From the NCBI RefSeq assembly GCF_022179805.1, contig NZ_BPUO01000007.1:248001-312000 (forward strand): a stretch of 64,000 bases of DNA, read 5' to 3'. Of this stretch, positions 57,223 to 64,000 are shown in pieces. The first letter of the stretch is position 1. Every line of letters starts with the position of its first letter. Source of the stretch: Cupriavidus pauculus. GTDB lineage: Bacteria > Pseudomonadota > Gammaproteobacteria > Burkholderiales > Burkholderiaceae. The notes beneath the pieces were generated by a model that ran no database searches, had not been told where the DNA came from, and saw only the letters and a program-made list of their open reading frames with translations. The position numbers were made by a program, and so were the translations under genes.

Positions 57223-59598
57223 TTACTCTGTAGCCGGGTTGCCGGCCGTACCGGACTGGGCAACCTTGGCGGGATTGGGCTTGACCGGCTTCGTGCGCGG
57301 CGTCGGCGCTGGCGCCGAGGCAGGCGTGATGTTCGTCGCGGGTACCTTGGGCGCCGATGCCGGCCTGCTGTGGCCCAGCGCCTGGAGCATGCGCTCGTCC
57401 AGCGTGGTCACGGCCGATGCCGGCGCGATTGCGGCCGGGTCGAGCTGCGCGGCCATCGATTCCGAAGCCGCAGCCGCCCTTGCCGCAGGCACGGGTACGG
57501 ATGCCGCCGCCACGGCGCTGGCGCCCGGCGCGCTGGCACCAGCGGCCGACGCTCCGGCAACCGTGGCCGGTGCGGTCTGCATCACCGTGGCCGTCGCCGC
57601 ATTGGCGGTGTCGCCGGTGGTGAACACGCTGGGCGTATCCACGGGCGGGCGGCCGCCGGCCCGCACCGATTCCTCGGGCGGCGGCGCGGTGGCCTGCAGT
57701 TCCTCGGGCCACTTGCGCAGCAGGTAGTAATCCATCACCTTGCGCGCGATCGGCGCCGCCACGGCCGCACCAAAGCCGGCGTTCTCAACGATCAGTGCCA
57801 GCGCGATCTTCGGCTTGTCGGCCGGCGCGAAGGCCGTGTACAGCGAGTGGTCGCGCTTGCGTTCGTCGATGGCGTGGTGGTTGTACTTCTCGTTCTTGCC
57901 CAGCGTATAGGTCTGTGCCGTACCGGTCTTGCCGGCCGATTCGTACGCGGCACCCGCGAACACGCGGGCCGCCGTGCCGTTGTGGGTCACGGCCACCATC
58001 GAGCGCTTGATCACGTCGATATCGGCCTGCTTGAACGGCAGCCGGTAGCTTTCCTTGGGCACCGTCAGCGCGCGCTTGCGGTTCACCGAATCCTCGATGG
58101 CCTTCACCAGGTGAGGCTTCATCGCCACGCCGTTGTTGACCAGGATCGACACCGCATTGGCCAGCTGCAGGATCGTGAAACTGTTGTAGCCCTGCCCAAT
58201 GCCCAGCGAGATGGTCTCGCCGTCATACCACTTCTGCTGCTCCGGCTTGCGGTACGCCTTGCGCTTCCAGTCCGTCGACGGCAGGATGCCGCGGCTTTCG
58301 CCCTCGATGTCGATGCCCGTGATCTGGCCGAAGCCCAGCGGCTTCATGAAGTCGTGGATGGCGTTGACGCCCATGTCGCGCGCCAGCGCGTAGTAGTAGG
58401 TGTCGCACGACTGCACGATGGACGCCTGCATGTCCACCCAGCCGTGGCCGCCCGGCTTGTCGTCGCGGAACGTATGGTTGCCCAGCGTGAAGAAGCCCGG
58501 ATCGTGCATGCCCCAGGCCGCCGTGCGCTTGCCCGTGGTCAGCGCCGCCAGCGCCATGAACGGCTTGTACGTCGACCCGGGCGGATACGTGCCGCGCAGC
58601 GGGCGGTTCAGCAGCGGCTTGTCGGGCGAGTTGTTCAGTTCGTCCCAGGTCTTGGAGTCGATGCCTTCCACGAACAGGTTCGGGTCGTAGGTTGGCTTCG
58701 ACACGAAGGCCAGGATGTCGCCGGTTTCGGGCTCGATCGCCACCAGCGCACCACGACGGTCGCCGAATAGCTGTTCCGCCAATTGCTGCAGGCGGATATC
58801 GAGCGACAGGATCAGGTTGTTGCCCGGCGTGGCCGGCGACGTGGACAAGGTACGGATCGGACGTCCACCCGCGCTGACTTCCACTTCCTCGAAGCCGGTC
58901 AGCCCGTGCAGTTCGGTCTCGTAGCTCTGCTCCAGGCCGATCTTGCCGATGTAGTTGGTGCCCTTGTAGTTGTCGATATCCTTGCGCGGATCGTACTTGG
59001 CCGGATCGGCGTCGTTGGCCTCGTCCATCGCCTCGATGCGTTCCTGGTCGCGCTGCGAGATGCGGCCCAGGTAACCTACCACGTGGCTGGCCGACTCGCC
59101 CAGCGGATACTGGCGGAACAGCCGCGCGCGCACATCCACGCCCGGAAAACGGAAGCGCTGTGCCGAGAACTTGGCCACTTCCTCGTCGGTAAGCTGGCTG
59201 CGCAGCGGCAGGCTCTCGAAGCTGCGCGACTCTTCGAGCACGCGCTTGAAGCGGCGGCGGTCACGCGGCTGGATATCGACAAGCTTGGCCAGTTCGTCGA
59301 CGGTGTTGTCCAGCGTGTCGGTCAGCTTCGAAGGCGTGATTTCCAGCGTGTACGCGGAATAGTTGCGCGCCAGGATCACACCGTTGCGGTCCATGATGAT
59401 GCCGCGATTGGGCTCGATCGGCGCCACGGAGATGCGGTTGTCCTCGGCCTTGGCCGAGTACTGGTCGTGCTTGTACCACTGCAGCCACAGGAAGCGGGTG
59501 AACAGCAGGCCAAAGCAGATGACCGTGAACAGGGCGGCCGCCGCCACGCGGATGCGGAAGCGGCCGATTTCCAGTTCGACGTTGCGGATTTCGGTCAT
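57223..59598 (-). CDS. mrdA: penicillin-binding protein 2
   Basis: A 791-residue class B transpeptidase for sidewall peptidoglycan. One N-terminal transmembrane helix (about 17-40), a pedestal domain (PNRGIIMDRNGVILARNY), and the transpeptidase with STYK at 342-345, the SCD motif (QSCDTYYYAL) and KTGT. It is about 150 residues longer than E. coli PBP2 (633) because of a C-terminal Ala/Pro/Thr-rich tail from about 635. It is coupled to rodA and preceded by mreD. Confidence 0.95.
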   Translation of the reverse strand: MTEIRNVELEIGRFRIRVAAAALFTVICFGLLFTRFLWLQWYKHDQYSAKAEDNRISVAPIEPNRGIIMDRNGVILARNYSAYTLEITPSKLTDTLDNTVDELAKLVDIQPRDRRRFKRVLEESRSFESLPLRSQLTDEEVAKFSAQRFRFPGVDVRARLFRQYPLGESASHVVGYLGRISQRDQERIEAMDEANDADPAKYDPRKDIDNYKGTNYIGKIGLEQSYETELHGLTGFEEVEVSAGGRPIRTLSTSPATPGNNLILSLDIRLQQLAEQLFGDRRGALVAIEPETGDILAFVSKPTYDPNLFVEGIDSKTWDELNNSPDKPLLNRPLRGTYPPGSTYKPFMALAALTTGKRTAAWGMHDPGFFTLGNHTFRDDKPGGHGWVDMQASIVQSCDTYYYALARDMGVNAIHDFMKPLGFGQITGIDIEGESRGILPSTDWKRKAYRKPEQQKWYDGETISLGIGQGYNSFTILQLANAVSILVNNGVAMKPHLVKAIEDSVNRKRALTVPKESYRLPFKQADIDVIKRSMVAVTHNGTAARVFAGAAYESAGKTGTAQTYTLGKNEKYNHHAIDERKRDHSLYTAFAPADKPKIALALIVENAGFGAAVAAPIARKVMDYYLLRKWPEELQATAPPPEESVRAGGRPPVDTPSVFTTGDTANAATATVMQTAPATVAGASAAGASAPGASAVAAASVPVPAARAAAASESMAAQLDPAAIAPASAVTTLDERMLQALGHSRPASAPKVPATNITPASAPAPTPRTKPVKPNPAKVAQSGTAGNPATE

Positions 59599-59641
59599 GG
59601 TGGTACTGCGGGCGGCGTGGCGGTGTCAGGGAAAGGTGAGG

Positions 59642-60154
59642 CTAGATCGGTCGCGTTTCGTCGACGTCGGCCGAGCGCCGCTGTGGCGCCAGCAGCAACG
59701 CCGTGGCCATCGGCCAGAGCACGGCTTCGATCACCGGCGCCAGCAGCAGCGGCCAGCTTGGCAGCGGCGCACCCATGGCCAGGCGGATCACCACCGGCAC
59801 CGCATGGGTGATGAACAGCAGCGGCATCACATGTAGCGCCTGCGTATAGACCGAAAACCAGAGCACGCGGCGGTGGATCGTGATGGCAAAGTAAGCCAGC
59901 AGCGTATAAGCCATCGCATGCTCGCCCAGCAGGCGCGCGTCATGCACGTCCATCAGCAGGCCCAGCAGGAACGCCACGCCCATGCCCACCTTGCGGGGCT
60001 GGTGGATGTTCCAGAACACCAGCACCAGCGCAACCATGTCCGGAATCCACAGCGTGGTGCCCCACGGCATCAGGTTCCACAGGAAGGCCAGCACGAAGGT
60101 CAGCGCGATGAACGCGGGATTGACCGGGCGCAACAGGTATTGGGACGTCGTCAC
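59642..60154 (-). CDS. mreD: rod shape-determining protein MreD
   Basis: A 170-residue membrane protein with five or so helices (PAFIALTFVLAFLWNLMPWG, MGVAFLLGLLMDVHDARLLG and others). GTG at 60152-60154 overlaps the mreC stop (GTGA), which fixes the start; upstream codons in the same frame read through mreC. The LGLLMDVHDARLLGEHA segment is the MreD hallmark. Works with MreB, MreC, RodA and PBP2. Confidence 0.93.
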   Translation of the reverse strand: MTTSQYLLRPVNPAFIALTFVLAFLWNLMPWGTTLWIPDMVALVLVFWNIHQPRKVGMGVAFLLGLLMDVHDARLLGEHAMAYTLLAYFAITIHRRVLWFSVYTQALHVMPLLFITHAVPVVIRLAMGAPLPSWPLLLAPVIEAVLWPMATALLLAPQRRSADVDETRPI

Positions 60155-61125
60155 TGGGCACGCTCCGGGGATTTCTGCTTCTCGGCGGGCTTGTCGGCCG
60201 CCTTCTGCTCGGCGCCGGCACGCGCGGCCGCCGACCGCGCACCCTTTTCGGCCTTGGTCGGTGCCGTCTCTTCCTGCGGACGCGGCGCCAGGCCCGACTC
60301 GTAGCGCACTACCAGCAGCTGCCGATGCGAGCGCACGCCCGCCACGGGCTCGCAATAGACGCGCGAGAACGCCGTGTCGGCCTTGCGTTCGATCTGGACA
60401 ATCTTCGCCACCGGCAGGCCGGGCGGATAGGTACCGTCCAGGCCCGACGTCACCAGCAGGTCACCCTGCTGCAAGTCGGCCGAGGCAGCCATGAACCGCA
60501 GGTCCAGCAGACCGGCGCGCGAGCCGCCAAACGCCACGCTGCGCAGGCCGTTGCGTACCACCTGCACGGGAATCGCCTGGTCCTTGTCGGTCAGCAGCGT
60601 CACCTCCGACTGGAACGGCGACACGCGCGTGATCTGGCCGATCACGCCACGCTCGTCGATCACCGGATAACCGGCGCGCAGCCCTTGCGAGCTGCCACGG
60701 TCGATGACGATGCGCTGACTGTACGGATCTCGGGCGTCGTAGAGGATCTCGGCGGCCGTGACCGGGGTGGCCGATTGCTGCTGCAGGTTCAGCAGCTTGC
60801 GCATCTGGCTGTTCTCGGCCTCGAGCTGAGCCTGACGCACGGCGGCATTGGCCTGCTCCACGGCGTTGCGGCGCAACTCGCGGTTTTCATTGGCCAGCGT
60901 GACCGAGGATTGGGTGTAGTCGAAGACGCCGCGCAATGCGTCGCGTGGAATCAGCACCAGGCGTTCCACGGGCATGAGCACGGTGGCGGCTACCTGGCGC
61001 GCGATGCGCATGGCGTCGAAGCGCGCGTCCACAATCAGCAGCGCCAGCGCAATCGCCACGAAGACGACCAGGCGCGCGACGGCCGATGTGCCTTGCTTGA
61101 ATAGCGGCGGTGGAGAGTAATCCAT
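60151..61125 (-). CDS. mreC: rod shape-determining protein MreC
   Basis: A 324-residue bitopic protein: TM helix at about 18-35, a coiled coil (about 65-115, TLANENRELRRNAVEQANAAVRQAQLEAEN), and two beta-barrel domains (YDARDPYSQRIVIDRGSSQGL, GVIGQITRVSPFQSEVTLLTD). The C-terminal tail from about 283 is a Lys/Ala/Glu-rich extension. It links MreB to the periplasmic synthases. Confidence 0.95.
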   Translation of the reverse strand: MDYSPPPLFKQGTSAVARLVVFVAIALALLIVDARFDAMRIARQVAATVLMPVERLVLIPRDALRGVFDYTQSSVTLANENRELRRNAVEQANAAVRQAQLEAENSQMRKLLNLQQQSATPVTAAEILYDARDPYSQRIVIDRGSSQGLRAGYPVIDERGVIGQITRVSPFQSEVTLLTDKDQAIPVQVVRNGLRSVAFGGSRAGLLDLRFMAASADLQQGDLLVTSGLDGTYPPGLPVAKIVQIERKADTAFSRVYCEPVAGVRSHRQLLVVRYESGLAPRPQEETAPTKAEKGARSAAARAGAEQKAADKPAEKQKSPERAQ

Positions 61126-61261
61126 TTACCGGTGCGCAGGCGAAACCAGTCCGCCAACGCGTCCGCGCGACCCTCGTGGGGCATGGCGGTGCGGGCTGGC
61201 GGGGGAAGAGATCAAAGTGCGCGGAGCCACGGCGACGCAGGTCACCACGGTCCGCCTCGTA

Positions 61262-63146
<1,885 letters not shown>

Positions 63147-63446
63147 ATGGCTCTCGAAATTTCCGACGTCAAGCGCATCGCGCACCTGGCCCGCATCGAA
63201 ACCAGCGATGCCGAGGCCGAGCAGACGCTTGTGCAGCTCAACAACTTCTTCTCCCTGGTGGAACAGATGCAGGCGGTGGATACCACCGGCATCGAGCCGC
63301 TGGCCCATCCGCTGTCGGCCGTGCGCGACATCGCCCAGCGCCTGCGCGACGACGCCGTGACCGAGACCGACCGCCGCGCCGACTACCAGCGCCCGGCCCC
63401 GGCCACCGAAAACGGCCTGTACCTGGTACCGAAGGTCATCGAGTAA
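63147..63446 (+). CDS. gatC: Asp-tRNA(Asn)/Glu-tRNA(Gln) amidotransferase subunit C
   Basis: A 99-residue GatC, the belt subunit that stabilises the GatA-GatB amidotransferase. Motifs: [45 protein letters not shown] and the C-terminal [14 protein letters not shown], all typical. It is first in a gatC-gatA unit. Confidence 0.97.
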   Translation: MALEISDVKRIAHLARIETSDAEAEQTLVQLNNFFSLVEQMQAVDTTGIEPLAHPLSAVRDIAQRLRDDAVTETDRRADYQRPAPATENGLYLVPKVIE

Positions 63447-63499
63447 GGGCCACCGCCCCGCCCTGCCCTGACGCCCATCCAGACGCCACCCGACCCCAC

Positions 63500-64000
63500 A
63501 TGACCTTTTCCGCTGATTCCGTGACTTCGCTGCGCCAGATCGCCGACGCGCTGGCCGCACGCTCCGTGTCCGCCGAGGAACTCGCGCGCGACTACCTGGC
63601 CCGCATCGACGCCGCCGCGCACCTGAACGCCTTTGTCGACGTCAACGCCGACCTGACGCTGGCCCAGGCCCGCGCCGCCGACGAGCGCCGCGCCAATGGC
63701 CAGGCCACGCCGCTGACCGGCGTGCCGATTGCCCACAAGGACGTCTTTGTGACGCGCGGCTGGAAATCCACCGCCGGCTCGAAGATGCTGGCCGGCTATG
63801 AAAGCCCGTTCGACGCCACCGTGGTGGAGCGCCTGGGCGCCGCCGGCATGGTGACGCTGGGCAAGACCAACATGGACGAATTCGCGATGGGTTCGTCCAA
63901 CGAGAATTCGTACCAGGGCGTGGTGCGCAACCCGTGGGATACCGAACGCGTGCCGGGCGGATCGTCGGGCGGCTCGGCCGCGGCCGTGGCTGCCGGCCTG
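63500..64000 (+). CDS. gatA: Asp-tRNA(Asn)/Glu-tRNA(Gln) amidotransferase subunit A, 3' end outside window
   Basis: The first 167 codons of GatA, which releases ammonia from glutamine for tRNA-dependent Gln/Asn synthesis. The amidase signature is seen: catalytic Lys in [29 protein letters not shown], and the serine-rich [15 protein letters not shown] at the edge, holding the cis-Ser and nucleophile. The frame is open to the window end. Starts 53 bp after gatC. Confidence 0.97.
   Translation, partial: MTFSADSVTSLRQIADALAARSVSAEELARDYLARIDAAAHLNAFVDVNADLTLAQARAADERRANGQATPLTGVPIAHKDVFVTRGWKSTAGSKMLAGYESPFDATVVERLGAAGMVTLGKTNMDEFAMGSSNENSYQGVVRNPWDTERVPGGSSGGSAAAVAAGL

Overview
This window reads as a core chromosomal segment of a high-GC beta-proteobacterium of the family Burkholderiaceae, most like Cupriavidus/Ralstonia. 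The pointers are a PhaM-type polyhydroxybutyrate-granule protein, a methionine synthase split into two genes, a MerR-type LiuR leucine regulon with aceK and a carbonic anhydrase inside it, and a set of small DUF families common in Burkholderiales (DUF1840, DUF3567, DUF2917, DUF484). No rRNA, tRNA, prophage, insertion sequence or CRISPR array was seen. Genes are dense, often with 1-4 bp start/stop overlaps.

Region 1 (1-13.5 kb) is a leucine/isovalerate (liu) catabolic run on the minus strand: liuR, isovaleryl-CoA dehydrogenase, aceK, carbonic anhydrase, a thiolase, an SDR, a second acyl-CoA dehydrogenase, a DsbA-fold isomerase, a HAD phosphatase, a YchJ-like protein, the beta subunit of methylcrotonyl-CoA carboxylase, an alpha/beta hydrolase and the start of a methylglutaconyl-CoA hydratase cut by the window edge. 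A perfect 24-bp palindrome lies in front of liuA. A related 28-bp palindrome lies between liuR and a divergent MBL-fold hydrolase.

Region 2 (13.5-24 kb) holds a BtuF-like cobalamin-binding protein, an SDR, dsbA, a SPOR protein, argS, small stress/envelope proteins, a CHASE3 sensor kinase facing two response regulators, and a small secreted low-complexity protein. Region 3 (24-33 kb) has the split metH, a rhodanese, a DUF3567 protein, an enol-lactonase-like hydrolase, a DUF3108 protein and an IclR regulator divergent from a fumarylacetoacetate-hydrolase-family enzyme. Region 4 (33-45.5 kb) has an enoyl-CoA hydratase, phaM with a patatin-like lipase, a ferritin-like diiron protein, a heptose-phosphate adenylyltransferase, birA-coaX-SPOR, and an MCE/Mla-type lipid transport operon ending with a lipoprotein and a VanZ protein.

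Region 5 (45.5-50.4 kb) is a compact pyroglutamate salvage operon (pxpB, pxpC, pxpA, DUF969, DUF979, pcp). Region 6 (50.8-64 kb) holds lipB-lipA, DUF2917 with a GcvA-like LysR regulator, xerC, DUF484, the cell-shape genes mreB-mreC-mreD-mrdA-rodA and, divergently, gatC-gatA (gatA cut by the window edge).

A dispersed intergenic repeat with terminal inverted arms (three long copies, one short) lies at 15.2, 21.9, 37.7 and 50.7 kb. I saw no clearly unprecedented multi-gene system. The most promising leads are the liu regulon's unusual membership, the pyroglutamate operon with its undefined membrane pair, and the phaM-patatin overlap.
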